Assembly: GCF_000368145.1 (NCBI RefSeq)
Contig: NZ_KB849287.1
Span: 124,001-188,000 of the forward strand
Length of the DNA stretch: 64,000 nucleotides
Direction of reading: 5' to 3'
Source of the DNA: Acinetobacter guillouiae CIP 63.46
GTDB lineage: Bacteria > Pseudomonadota > Gammaproteobacteria > Pseudomonadales > Moraxellaceae
Part shown: positions 20,669 to 29,881 of the stretch, piece after piece
How the letters are laid out: each line of letters begins with the position of its first letter
How positions within the stretch are numbered: the first letter of the stretch is position 1
Notes under the pieces: model-generated
Database searches by the model: none
What the model saw: only the letters and a program-made list of their open reading frames with translations
What the model was told of the DNA's origin: nothing
Made by a program: the position numbers and the translations under genes

Positions 20669-22042
20669 TTATAATAAGAACTTATGTGACGTTTGGTCAT
20701 CACCAGACTGCATTAAACGTTTTAATTCGGTCTTTTGTTCTTCACTCAGGTGTTTAAACTGCTCAAAAAGCTGTTGAACATTTACTGGCAGATTGGGTTC
20801 GGGTTCAAGCAAGTCCTGTTCAGCGCTTTTGGGAACCTCTTTGAGCAAGTTTGCATAAATATCTTGGTATTCTTGCCATACTTTATTGTTCTGAATTTCA
20901 TAAAGCTTTTTATTGTCCAGTTTAAAACATTGATATTCGTCGGCTTGCTCAAGCAGCTCTTCATGGCTGGCTGTGGCGATGATCTGTAAACGAGGAAAGG
21001 CTTGATTTAAACGATCGAGAATTAACTGTAGGCCAAATTGGTCTAAATCAACATCAATTTGATCAATCAGTAAGATGCCTTCACCTTCTTCACAAGGATA
21101 AAGACTTAAAGGATTGAGTATGCACATGCGACGTACCAAATCACCGACTAAGGCTAACCAATTTTTAACCGTATTCGACAGTTGTGAGTAAGTCAGACTT
21201 TGATTTTTATAAGTGACCATCAATTGTAATTTGGGTTGATATTCTAAATAGAGATCTGTGACTTCAGGAAGAACGATACTTAAGCTTTGCTTTAAGGCTT
21301 TTAAGCTGGGTGCATGTAACTGAGCACGGGCTTGAAATAAAATACTTTGAAAATCCTCATCACTTTGATTTGAAGATTCTTTTTGTGCTAAAACACTTTG
21401 AAAAAGTTGCGCGATTTGCGCATTTTCGATATCACTGATTTCTCGAAACCATTCGAAAAATCGTGCAAAGGTGGTATATGGAATCGGTACTAATTCATAG
21501 GCATTGTGCGCTTGTAAAATAATAGGATTATTTTTATTGAGAATATTCACTTCATTTACAAATCGTTCAGCAGGGTAGTAGGCAATTAAAGGTAAGCCTT
21601 GAACAGGATCTTTTTTGAGCACTAGATTATAACGTTCTACCAATTGTTCGAGTTGTACTAAGTCAACTTTACTCAGACCAACACCAGAACTATTTAAGGT
21701 TTTATATAATTGCCAATGACAACTTTGTGGATCTTGTTCTGCTGTTGCAGTGCTTTCTGCGAGTTGACCAAACTCTATTGGGAAACTGATTTTAACATCT
21801 ATTTTGGATTGCACTCGATCTTGCATAATGTCTTGGTCGAGCATTACCACACCAGGTGTGCGCAAATCTTTTAGACGTGCAGGAAACCAAGTCAAAGCTT
21901 GGTAAATATTTTTAATAATTGCCGTTTTTCCACTGGCTTGTTCGCCAACAATTAAACTGATTGGTTTGTTTTTATAATTAAAGTCTATTTTTAAATCAGC
22001 AAAATGGTATGTGTGGCGAAAATGAATTGCTGCTAGTTTCAT
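20669..22042 (-). CDS. AAA/SMC-type ATP-binding protein (COG3950-like) with altered catalytic motifs
   Basis: A 457-aa ABC/SMC-type ATPase resembling COG3950 proteins. Walker A is GEQASGKT at 33-40. The usual signature LSDGxRN is replaced by LSNTVKN (288-294). Walker B reads ILLIDQID (323-330), with Gln328 where the catalytic Glu of LLIDEID is expected. The switch His is H360 (ATASHEELL). The last ~100 residues are charged and helical and show no TOPRIM, HNH or other nuclease motif. The altered motifs suggest ATP binding with weak hydrolysis. A UvrD-like helicase gene lies 92 bases upstream on the same strand. No known function is assigned. Confidence 0.75.
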   Translation of the reverse strand: MKLAAIHFRHTYHFADLKIDFNYKNKPISLIVGEQASGKTAIIKNIYQALTWFPARLKDLRTPGVVMLDQDIMQDRVQSKIDVKISFPIEFGQLAESTATAEQDPQSCHWQLYKTLNSSGVGLSKVDLVQLEQLVERYNLVLKKDPVQGLPLIAYYPAERFVNEVNILNKNNPIILQAHNAYELVPIPYTTFARFFEWFREISDIENAQIAQLFQSVLAQKESSNQSDEDFQSILFQARAQLHAPSLKALKQSLSIVLPEVTDLYLEYQPKLQLMVTYKNQSLTYSQLSNTVKNWLALVGDLVRRMCILNPLSLYPCEEGEGILLIDQIDVDLDQFGLQLILDRLNQAFPRLQIIATASHEELLEQADEYQCFKLDNKKLYEIQNNKVWQEYQDIYANLLKEVPKSAEQDLLEPEPNLPVNVQQLFEQFKHLSEEQKTELKRLMQSGDDQTSHKFLL

Positions 22043-22134
22043 AGGATACCTGAAAATTGACGGACAGCATAAAAGCTGTTGATATTTTCACCTTGCGATT
22101 TTTTTCGCTGATACAGATGAGTGAGTCAAAAACC

Positions 22135-23628
22135 TTATGCTGTTGCTTTATTTTTAAATGGCGCTTTTACTTTCAATTGTTGCACGAGATCATAGATGTG
22201 ATGAATATTTAAGCTGACCTTTGCCCGTGTACAGGCGACATATAACAGCCTTAATTCTTCATCGCTGATTTTATGTTCTAAACCGTTTATTTTAAATTGG
22301 TAATCATCTTCGATATGTACACGATTCCATTCTAGCCCTTTGGCCTTATGTGCAGTTGAAATCACATAATCAGCTTGCTCTATTGGGGTTATTTTAGCAA
22401 GTGCTTTTTTGAGTGGTTCCGTACCGTGATCGTCAACCAATTTGACTAAGGGTTTGATATCACTGCCATCATTGGTTTCACAATATTCATGTACATCATG
22501 CCAAGAGTTAAACCAGGCCAGTTCAGGTACATCAACAACACGTTTACCTTGTTTAAGTAAACTTGCAGCATCAACAAAACGGTTGAGTTTTGCATGATCG
22601 GCTTGTAGTCCAACTTTATCGCCTTGCACGAGACCAGAAAGAAGCAACTCCATTGCACGTGCATTGGTGCGACATAAAATCGCATCACGCATTTTAGTAT
22701 GTGGTTTATTGACCACACTCGATTTCATTTCAGGATTGCCCAATAAAGGCACAGTTTCATCCAATGCACCGAGCAAATGATTGGCCACATCTGCAATCGC
22801 ATCACCAAAACGGAATGAAGTGGTTAAACGAGATTCAGGAAGTGGCATTTGTTGCATGGCATTGACCGCACCACGCCATGCATAAATTTGTTGATGTGCA
22901 TCACCCACATAAATCACTTGGGTATTACGCTGACGCAATAAAATACCAAGCATTAATGGATCTGCATCTTGTGCTTCATCAAAGAGCACATAATCTGCTG
23001 GAATAAATGGATCTGATAATGCCCAGAGTTTTAAATAAATATCATGACCTATGCCTGCTTGATGATTGGTATCAATCGACTCTAACCAACGTCTTTCTAC
23101 AGCAGGGTAAAGATGTTTTTGTAAAGACTCGATATCATCTGCATGTAGCCAACTTGGTGCTTGGATATGACGTGGTGCTGGATATTGTGAGCTGGTCGAG
23201 CAGAAATAGCTTACAGCATTGGCAACTAAACTCGCCAAACGGCTGGGCATTAGCACATATTTTTCATAACGCCCGCCCATTAAACGTCTAAGCGTGATCG
23301 GTTCGAGACGATATTCTTTGGCAATAAAACTGGGACTTAAACGCGGCAGACGTAATTTATCGGTTACTCCACGCGACACACTACGAAAAGCCAAAGAGTG
23401 GAAGGTGCGGCAATCTACATTTTGATGAAATTTATTCTGTGCCTCTGTGGCAATTGCCTTATTAAAGGCCAAATACATCCCACGGCGCTCCGTCATCGCA
23501 TCACTGATTAACTGCAAAGTCGTGGTTTTACCTGTGCCAGCATAGGCAATCACTTTAAATGATTGTCCTTTTTTCGCTTCTGCGATTGCAAAGCTTTGCT
23601 CAGATGTGGGTGTAAAAGAATAAGGCAC
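22135..23628 (-). CDS. UvrD/FBH1-like superfamily 1 DNA helicase
   Basis: A 497-aa SF1A helicase. Motifs in order: Q-motif FTPTSEQSFAI (5-15), Walker A AYAGTGKT with GTGKT at 31-35, Ia/Ib TFHSLAFRS (about 75-83), II DEAQD (217-221), III GDAHQQIYAWRG (242-253), V STAHKAKGLEWNRV, and VI RLLYVACTRAK. The protein is much shorter than UvrD (about 720 aa) and closer to the bacterial FBH1-like group. It probably forms a two-gene unit with the ATPase downstream. A role in DNA repair, or removal of recombinase filaments, follows from the family only. Confidence 0.88.
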   Translation of the reverse strand: MPYSFTPTSEQSFAIAEAKKGQSFKVIAYAGTGKTTTLQLISDAMTERRGMYLAFNKAIATEAQNKFHQNVDCRTFHSLAFRSVSRGVTDKLRLPRLSPSFIAKEYRLEPITLRRLMGGRYEKYVLMPSRLASLVANAVSYFCSTSSQYPAPRHIQAPSWLHADDIESLQKHLYPAVERRWLESIDTNHQAGIGHDIYLKLWALSDPFIPADYVLFDEAQDADPLMLGILLRQRNTQVIYVGDAHQQIYAWRGAVNAMQQMPLPESRLTTSFRFGDAIADVANHLLGALDETVPLLGNPEMKSSVVNKPHTKMRDAILCRTNARAMELLLSGLVQGDKVGLQADHAKLNRFVDAASLLKQGKRVVDVPELAWFNSWHDVHEYCETNDGSDIKPLVKLVDDHGTEPLKKALAKITPIEQADYVISTAHKAKGLEWNRVHIEDDYQFKINGLEHKISDEELRLLYVACTRAKVSLNIHHIYDLVQQLKVKAPFKNKATA

Positions 23629-23889
23629 AGTATTTATAAAATCTTATTAGCTTGAAAATTCAATATGGGACAGAGTATAGCAAAAATTGCTCAGCACTAG
23701 GGTGAAATCTAACAAGATGTTATTTAAACGACTGTGCTAAGAATCTGCGGGGCGTATCCTGATCATTTTTATCATAATATGAGGTATTGGGGCTTTTGTC
23801 TTTAAAATGACTTAAAAGTGAAACTAGATTGTCATAACTGCTTTCTAAACTGAGCACGGGAAAATTCTAAAACATATTCGGATAAAGTT

Positions 23890-26070
23890 ATGACAAATTC
23901 AGCCAGCCGACATACACGCCGTGAAGTGCTTACTTGGTTAGCCAGCATTCCATTTCTTCCACTTGGGGCAATGGCAACTTCAGCCACACTTGCAGGTTGT
24001 AATGATGATAAAAATACTGCAGTTAAACCACCGATCAATCCAGCTAAATTAAAATCTGCAACATTTATACCAATGGATGCACCGACAGTTGTTGCAGCAA
24101 TGGCTACTACAACATGTACTTCAAAACTTTCGATTAATTGGGATGATGGTAGCTCAACCACTTATCAACTGGGATATAAGCCATTCTTCTTAACAGGCAC
24201 TGAAGTTCCAGATGGTAAAGGTGGTAAAGTTATAGCAGGTGGTTATTATGATATTAAAAACCAACCCATTATCGATAGATCTGTAGCAGGCAAAGAACGC
24301 CAATTTTTCTCTGACTGTCCAGATGGTAGTTCTCTAATCAGTTTTAAACAAGCAACTGGCAAAGACTTTACCGATGCCGATAAAAAAGCTTTGGGTGTAA
24401 CAGGAAATCCAGTATTTCATGTGGTTCAGTTTGAATACCTTACTAAAGATCAAGCAGGCGGAGATACTTACGGTAAGTTGTCATCACCAATTGCAGTCCT
24501 TACTCTAGATCAAGATCCTAAAACAGGTCATTTAACTTTAATTAAATACCACAATGTAGATACGTCTAGTGCACATGGCCTATGGATTACTTGTGGTGCG
24601 AGTTTATCACCTTGGGGAACACATCTTTCAAGTGAAGAATACGAGCCAGATGCATTTAATCAGGGATTAGGTCAATCAGCAGCGACACTTAAAGCATTCA
24701 GTAAAAATATATATGGTGATGAGACCTCTGCAAATCCATATAACTATGGGCATTTACCTGAAATTACAGTAAAAGCTGATGGTACTGGTTCAGTGAAAAA
24801 GCATTACTGCCTAGGTCGTATTTCACATGAGTTGGTACAAGTATTTGCGGATAATCGTACAGTACTTATGGGTGATGACTATACCAATGGTGGTTTGTTT
24901 ATGTTTATTGCAGATAAAGAAAAAGATTTATCTGCGGGAACGTTGTATGTTGCAAAATACATAACGCAATTAACCGACATAACAGCAGGTAAAATTTCTT
25001 GGATTAAACTCGGTCACGCAACCAGTGCAGAAATTGAAAACTTGATTAAAAGTGGTATTAAATCTACTGATATTTTTGAATCAAAATTACAAATTGCAAA
25101 ATATCCAACAGATGCTACGACTGATGAAAGACAAGCACTTGATGCGGCAACTCCAACTTCTGATCAAAAAGTATTGGCAGATGCTGCAAAAGCTCGTTTG
25201 AAACTGCAACAGGCCAGTCAAAAAGCAGAATTGGAAGCCCAAGGGTTCAAATTTACTTACTTAAGCAAAATAGGCGTTTATCTAAAATTAAAAGATAATT
25301 CGGATAAAACTAAACTTGCAGCAGCATTCCTTGAAACTCACCGTTATGCAGCTTATGTCGGTGCATCTATGGCATTGACGAAAAATGAAGGAACGACCGT
25401 AAATACCACAGATAAGAAAGCTTACTCTGCTTTAGCAAACATTGTTGACTCAATGGTTGAAGGGGGCAGTGGTTATCTTGCTGAGCATAATGTGAAGTTC
25501 CCTAAAATTACCGCTGGCGGTATTTTAGAGCATAAATTGGCTGGCGGACAAATTGACAGTACAAATGTAGCAATTAATAGTGAATGGGTTCCAAGTGAAT
25601 CAAGCGTATTGCTCAAAGGAAAAGACATTAGTTTTGATAGTTTCGGGAATACTGCTGATCCATCACAAATTGCTAGCCCTGATAACTTGAAGTTCTCTGA
25701 AAAGTTACGCGTGTTATTTATCGGTGAAGATTCAGGTAATCATTTGAATAATTACTTGTGGGCTTATAATGTAGATACAAAGAAATTGGATCGTGTTTTA
25801 TCTGCTCCTGCGGGTGCTGAATCAACAGGTTTACATGCTGTTGATGAAGTAAATGGCTGGACCTATATTATGAGCAACTTCCAGCATCCAGGTGATGAAT
25901 GGAATCGTTTCTATAAAGAGACAGATGGTGTGCGTAGTGGTCTAAGTAAAGACATGCTTGCGCAACTTGATGCAGCGATTAACACCAACTATAACAATAA
26001 GTTTGCAGCAGCTGTCGGTTATATTACGGCTGATCCGATTGCACCTTCGGTTGAGAAAAAATCTTCTTAA
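23890..26070 (+). CDS. PhoX-family (DUF839) Tat-exported lipoprotein, putative phosphatase
   Basis: A 726-aa protein. The N-terminus HTRREVLTWLASIPFLPL is a twin-arginine signal (R10, R11), and LAGC with Cys37 is a lipobox, so a Tat-exported lipoprotein is predicted. The body looks like PhoX/DUF839: LGRISHELVQVF, DDYTNGGLFMFIADKEKDLSAGTLYVAKY, FIGEDSGNHLNNYLWAYNVDTK and GLHAVDEVNGWTYIMSNFQHPGDEW. PhoX enzymes are Ca2+/Fe3+-dependent alkaline phosphatases. Substrate and activity are unproven here. It is monocistronic, and a strong terminator follows. Confidence 0.85.
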   Translation: MTNSASRHTRREVLTWLASIPFLPLGAMATSATLAGCNDDKNTAVKPPINPAKLKSATFIPMDAPTVVAAMATTTCTSKLSINWDDGSSTTYQLGYKPFFLTGTEVPDGKGGKVIAGGYYDIKNQPIIDRSVAGKERQFFSDCPDGSSLISFKQATGKDFTDADKKALGVTGNPVFHVVQFEYLTKDQAGGDTYGKLSSPIAVLTLDQDPKTGHLTLIKYHNVDTSSAHGLWITCGASLSPWGTHLSSEEYEPDAFNQGLGQSAATLKAFSKNIYGDETSANPYNYGHLPEITVKADGTGSVKKHYCLGRISHELVQVFADNRTVLMGDDYTNGGLFMFIADKEKDLSAGTLYVAKYITQLTDITAGKISWIKLGHATSAEIENLIKSGIKSTDIFESKLQIAKYPTDATTDERQALDAATPTSDQKVLADAAKARLKLQQASQKAELEAQGFKFTYLSKIGVYLKLKDNSDKTKLAAAFLETHRYAAYVGASMALTKNEGTTVNTTDKKAYSALANIVDSMVEGGSGYLAEHNVKFPKITAGGILEHKLAGGQIDSTNVAINSEWVPSESSVLLKGKDISFDSFGNTADPSQIASPDNLKFSEKLRVLFIGEDSGNHLNNYLWAYNVDTKKLDRVLSAPAGAESTGLHAVDEVNGWTYIMSNFQHPGDEWNRFYKETDGVRSGLSKDMLAQLDAAINTNYNNKFAAAVGYITADPIAPSVEKKSS

Positions 26071-26084
26071 TTTCAATTTTTGAA

Positions 26085-26118
26085 TAAAAAAGGCAGCGAA
26101 ATTTCGCTGCCTTTTTTA
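26085..26118. terminator. Bidirectional terminator between phoX-like gene and hisIE
   Basis: A run of A, a perfect stem GGCAGCGAA/TTCGCTGCC with a short A/T loop, and a run of T. It can act for both convergent genes. Confidence 0.93.
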
Positions 26119-26129
26119 TAAATGCCAAA

Positions 26130-26915
26130 TTAATGATCTCGATTGGCTTTTTCAACTAAGCCAGAAAGCCCTTGACGGCGTGCAAGTTCGTTGAGTACCA
26201 ATTGCACATCCAACTCAAAATAACCAAGCATCACAATGGTATGGAACCATAGATCTGCAACTTCATAAATCAGATCATTTTTATGATCTTCACACGCTTC
26301 AGATTTAAAATCTTTAGCAGCAATGATGGTTTCAATACTTTCTTCACCAATTTTCTCTAAGATTTTATTTAAACCTTTATGGTAAAGCTTTGCCACATAA
26401 GAAGAATCTGGATCAGCTGCTTTACGTTCAGCCATCATTTTGCCTAAATAACCCAAGACTTCGACTTGTTCAGCCTGCGCATTGGATGTATTCATGGCAA
26501 TAGTATGTGGATTCGATGAAGGCTTTTCACCGTATATTGCATTTGGATCTTTTAATTGTGCATCGACAATTTCCCAACCAGTTGCAGTGAGCTTGCGATA
26601 GAAGCAAGACTCTCGACCTGTATGGCAGGCGATTCCACCATGCTGTTCAATTTGTAAGACGATGACATCTGCATCACAGTCTAAACGGATTTCGTAAACG
26701 GTTTGAAAATGGCCAGACTCTTCGCCTTTAAACCATAATTTATTTCGTGAACGAGAAAAATAAACGCCCTGCATTTTTTCAGCAGTCAGTTGTAATGCTT
26801 CACGGTTCATCCATGCCACCATCAAAATACGACCAGTTTGATGATGCTGTGCAATAGCAGGAATAAGTCCTTGTTCGTTAAATTTTACTTCATCGAGCCA
26901 TTGCAGATTGTTCAT
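26130..26915 (-). CDS. hisI: Bifunctional phosphoribosyl-AMP cyclohydrolase / phosphoribosyl-ATP pyrophosphatase
   Basis: Catalyses steps 2 and 3 of histidine synthesis. The N-terminal cyclohydrolase domain (about 1-115) shows [26 protein letters not shown] and the metal ligands in LDCDADV and [15 protein letters not shown]. The C-terminal pyrophosphatase domain (about 150-255) shows the KIGEESIE motif and [12 protein letters not shown]. The fused form of 261 aa is also known as hisIE. It is not next to other his genes. Confidence 0.95.
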   Translation of the reverse strand: MNNLQWLDEVKFNEQGLIPAIAQHHQTGRILMVAWMNREALQLTAEKMQGVYFSRSRNKLWFKGEESGHFQTVYEIRLDCDADVIVLQIEQHGGIACHTGRESCFYRKLTATGWEIVDAQLKDPNAIYGEKPSSNPHTIAMNTSNAQAEQVEVLGYLGKMMAERKAADPDSSYVAKLYHKGLNKILEKIGEESIETIIAAKDFKSEACEDHKNDLIYEVADLWFHTIVMLGYFELDVQLVLNELARRQGLSGLVEKANRDH

Positions 26916-27081
26916 AGGATTTCACCAAGTTATAAAAAGAAAGAGCGCTACGTTGACATGGTAGCGGTTGTATAGTGTACGTTATTTCCAGCATTTTAGG
27001 AAAATATTGATTATGGATTGAGTCGAGATTAAAACGCTTGCTCACGTTTTAAAATTACAGAATGGGTAACTTGAGTGCACA

Positions 27082-28371
27082 TTATTTTTCTCTTACCAAA
27101 GACGATCGAGCAATATCTTCATACTTCATTTGACTAAACATACCCGATTTTAATCCCGACACAGTGATTGCCATTTCTTTACGAAAATAAGGGATACGGT
27201 ACATCCAAGAGAAGCTTAGATCTCGTAAACCGCCTGCCCACCAAAGATCAGACTGGTAAAGGGGCGTGAGTAAACGGCTTAAAAATTGATAGAATGCAGA
27301 TGAGCTTTTGCGATGTTGGTGATAGCACTGCCATAGCTTTGCATAATCGATCGTTTGATTATTTCGGGCAACTTGAACTGCTTGTCCCAAAGCCCATGCA
27401 TCTAAAAGCGCCATATTTGCACCTTGTCCAAGCTGTGGGCTCATGGCATGTGCTGCGTCTCCAATGATACCGATGCGACCTTGCCCAAATTTAGACAGCA
27501 CTACATCGCGATAATGGGCAGAAAGCCATTGTTGCGTTTCTTCAGGATTAGCGATTACTTGCTCTAACCATTCAGCTGCGGGCTTCCAGCGTTTGGATAG
27601 CGTTTTTAACCACTCAGCACGGGCTTGTTGATGAGGCAAAAAATTTCCAAGCTGATCGGTTGGAAGACTCCAGAAGATACTTGAAAGTCGTTGCTTGGGC
27701 TGAGAGGGAATTGTGCCTGTAGGTAAGATTCCCATCATGATCTTAGAGCGATCATAAAATTGGTGCAAAATTTGAGTATCAAGCTGCAAGCATTCAGGCA
27801 CAATGGTCCATTTCGCGCCCCAAGGGTAAGCTTGATCGATTTTAACCCATTCGATCGGTCTTAACTGGCTTCGTGCACCATTGGCAACAATAACGCTATC
27901 AAAGACTTCATCAAAAGATTCACCATTGATCCTACCCAAAACTCGGATTTCATCTGCTGTTTCTTTAAGTTTTTCAATATCGGCATTCATGTGCCAAGTG
28001 ATCAGTTCAGGAAATTCATGGCATTTGTTTTGCAAGACATGACATAAGCTTGCTCGATGGATACCTAAACCATAAAAATCGGGATGAGCTTGGGCATAAT
28101 GGCTATCTACCAGTTTAAAACCATTGGCGAGTTGTCCCTCTAAGCCTGTGACCATTGCACCGAGTTTAACCGCATCATCAAGCACACCTAAGTGCTCAAA
28201 AACTGCAAGTCCAGACGGTTGAAGCAATAAGCCTGCACCGACAGGTTCAAGCTCAGATACTTTCTCAAAAATAGTGACCTGAATATTTTGTTGTGCGAGT
28301 AAAATTGCAGTAGCAAGCCCTGCTGTTCCTGCGCCGACGATGGCAAATTTTGGCGTTTTAGTTTGATTCAT
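27082..28371 (-). CDS. FAD-dependent monooxygenase (PHBH family)
   Basis: A 429-aa flavoprotein of the p-hydroxybenzoate hydroxylase class. The dinucleotide-binding GAGTAGLATAILLAQQ is at about 13-28. VANGARSQLR stands where the DG motif is expected, and GIIGDAAHAMSPQLGQGANMALLDA is the second FAD/GD motif. It is not part of the nic cluster and no pathway genes surround it. The substrate, probably an aromatic or heteroaromatic ring, cannot be told. A hairpin with arms TTAAAACG/CGTTTTAA at 27029-27052 could end its transcript. Confidence 0.85.
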   Translation of the reverse strand: MNQTKTPKFAIVGAGTAGLATAILLAQQNIQVTIFEKVSELEPVGAGLLLQPSGLAVFEHLGVLDDAVKLGAMVTGLEGQLANGFKLVDSHYAQAHPDFYGLGIHRASLCHVLQNKCHEFPELITWHMNADIEKLKETADEIRVLGRINGESFDEVFDSVIVANGARSQLRPIEWVKIDQAYPWGAKWTIVPECLQLDTQILHQFYDRSKIMMGILPTGTIPSQPKQRLSSIFWSLPTDQLGNFLPHQQARAEWLKTLSKRWKPAAEWLEQVIANPEETQQWLSAHYRDVVLSKFGQGRIGIIGDAAHAMSPQLGQGANMALLDAWALGQAVQVARNNQTIDYAKLWQCYHQHRKSSSAFYQFLSRLLTPLYQSDLWWAGGLRDLSFSWMYRIPYFRKEMAITVSGLKSGMFSQMKYEDIARSSLVREK

Positions 28372-28668
28372 TATTAGAGTAAGTGCTTTGAATGATTTAA
28401 ATTTAACAAAAAGTAGGGAATTAACAAGCAGAAATTTAAATCAAGCTCTTTATTTACTAATGGATCTTAGCCAAAAATCAACGCCTATAGACCAGGCCAG
28501 ACACGGATTAAATTCAGTACAAAAATACATATGTAAAGTTTGAGCCATGACTGGCTCATGTTGCAGGCTGATATCTCAAGTCATCGAGAATGCTGTTGTG
28601 ATGTATTTAAGCTGTTGAAAATCACATTTATTGATCGCTGGATGAGGTAATCAATGGGAGGGGAACAA

Positions 28669-29763
28669 TTATAAATCTAGCATCACTTCAGCAAAATTTT
28701 GTTTATCCAGCATTTCTAAAAATTCATCACCTAGTCGCTGACTTTCTGCCACAGACTGCTTCCACAATTGTTTTCGCTTCTGATCATCCAGACCTTTCAT
28801 CACAAAATCTTTACGATCTGGTAAACGTCCTAAAGGTAAAGATTTTAAATAGTCTTGAGAAGGCGAGATCAGTAAAGTCCGTGCTTGGTTTGCAGGATTG
28901 GCTGTGCGAGATTTAAACATTTTGTCAAACCAGCCTGGGATGATGCTGTCGGCAAAATGTGGATATAAAACAATCCCTTTACTTTCAAAAGGCAAATCAA
29001 TGTGATAGTCGATCAAACCGCCATCTCGATACGCGCCTTGTGGCGCATCGGCAATATTTTTTACCGCAGGTGTAACTGCAGGAATCGAACCTGAGGCCAT
29101 CAACCAATCCGCAACATTGTGCTGATTAAAATTTAAATAATGAGTTTTAAAAGCGTCATCCTGAATTTTAAATTGTGGGAACTGTGCAGGCTGACAGATG
29201 ACCCGTTGCATAAATTTATTCAGATGGTTTCTTGAAATTGCATTACTGCCGATAATGCCGAGTAAGGAACTATACAGTGCAAGCTTTTGATCACTTTGAA
29301 ATAAATGTTCTGCTTTGGCTGCGATAATCGTAAGGTGATATTCGGGATGTTCGACCAATTTTTGGCTGTGTTGGTCTAAAATGCTGTACAGCATCTCGCG
29401 AGATATTTTCTCAATCTCTGCAATGGTCATCTTTTTATGAAAGGGCAAGTTGATATATAACTCAGCCAAACGTTCAGGACCGAGTTGTTCACCTTGCGCT
29501 AAAATTCCAGCAAAGCGCCATGCACCGACGGATGAACCGATTAAAAAGCGTCGTTGTTTGGCACGCTTTAGAAAATCACCGAAAATCGCCTGATCCAAGC
29601 CCATTAAACCAATGCCTTTAGGGCCACCAGCTGCGCCGGGAATCATATCGACTTGATGTGCAGATAAGCCTTCTTGTTGTATGTGTTGTTTGGCGAGTGA
29701 GCCTGCACGTAAGGTGATTGCTGCAGGGCGTTTTTGTAGAATTTGGGTCATGATTTCACTCAC
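28669..29763 (-). CDS. Patatin-like phospholipase
   Basis: A 364-aa patatin-fold protein. The oxyanion-hole glycines are in GAAGGPKG (43-50), the nucleophile Ser78 in GSSVG (76-80), and the catalytic Asp in YRDGGLIDYH (about 241-250). These would hydrolyse acyl esters, probably of phospholipids. No signal peptide is visible, so a cytoplasmic location is likely. The neighbours give no clue to the pathway. The second Met (residue 5) is an alternative start. Confidence 0.85.
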   Translation of the reverse strand: MSEIMTQILQKRPAAITLRAGSLAKQHIQQEGLSAHQVDMIPGAAGGPKGIGLMGLDQAIFGDFLKRAKQRRFLIGSSVGAWRFAGILAQGEQLGPERLAELYINLPFHKKMTIAEIEKISREMLYSILDQHSQKLVEHPEYHLTIIAAKAEHLFQSDQKLALYSSLLGIIGSNAISRNHLNKFMQRVICQPAQFPQFKIQDDAFKTHYLNFNQHNVADWLMASGSIPAVTPAVKNIADAPQGAYRDGGLIDYHIDLPFESKGIVLYPHFADSIIPGWFDKMFKSRTANPANQARTLLISPSQDYLKSLPLGRLPDRKDFVMKGLDDQKRKQLWKQSVAESQRLGDEFLEMLDKQNFAEVMLDL

Positions 29764-29852
29764 TCAAACGAATATTTTTTATTTTAGAGTGCGTGATAGA
29801 TTGAACAATGGCGAGAGCTGTCACTCGGTGACTTAGCAGTCATAGACAAAAA

Positions 29853-29879
29853 AGCCTATTCATTGAATAGGCTGAATCG
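29853..29879 (-). terminator. Terminator after ubiB
   Basis: A perfect hairpin with arms AGCCTATTCA/TGAATAGGCT, followed on the minus strand by six T. It lies just beyond the ubiB stop. Confidence 0.9.
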
Positions 29880-29881
29880 TG

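Noticed and set aside
20669-23628. Gabija defence system (GajA/GajB)
   Set aside because: The helicase is of the right size, but the ATPase protein has no TOPRIM nuclease domain and only about 100 residues after Walker B, so it is not GajA.
23829-23850. Pho box before the PhoX-like gene
   Set aside because: Only one TTGTCATAA half-site is visible; the second repeat 11 bases away does not match.
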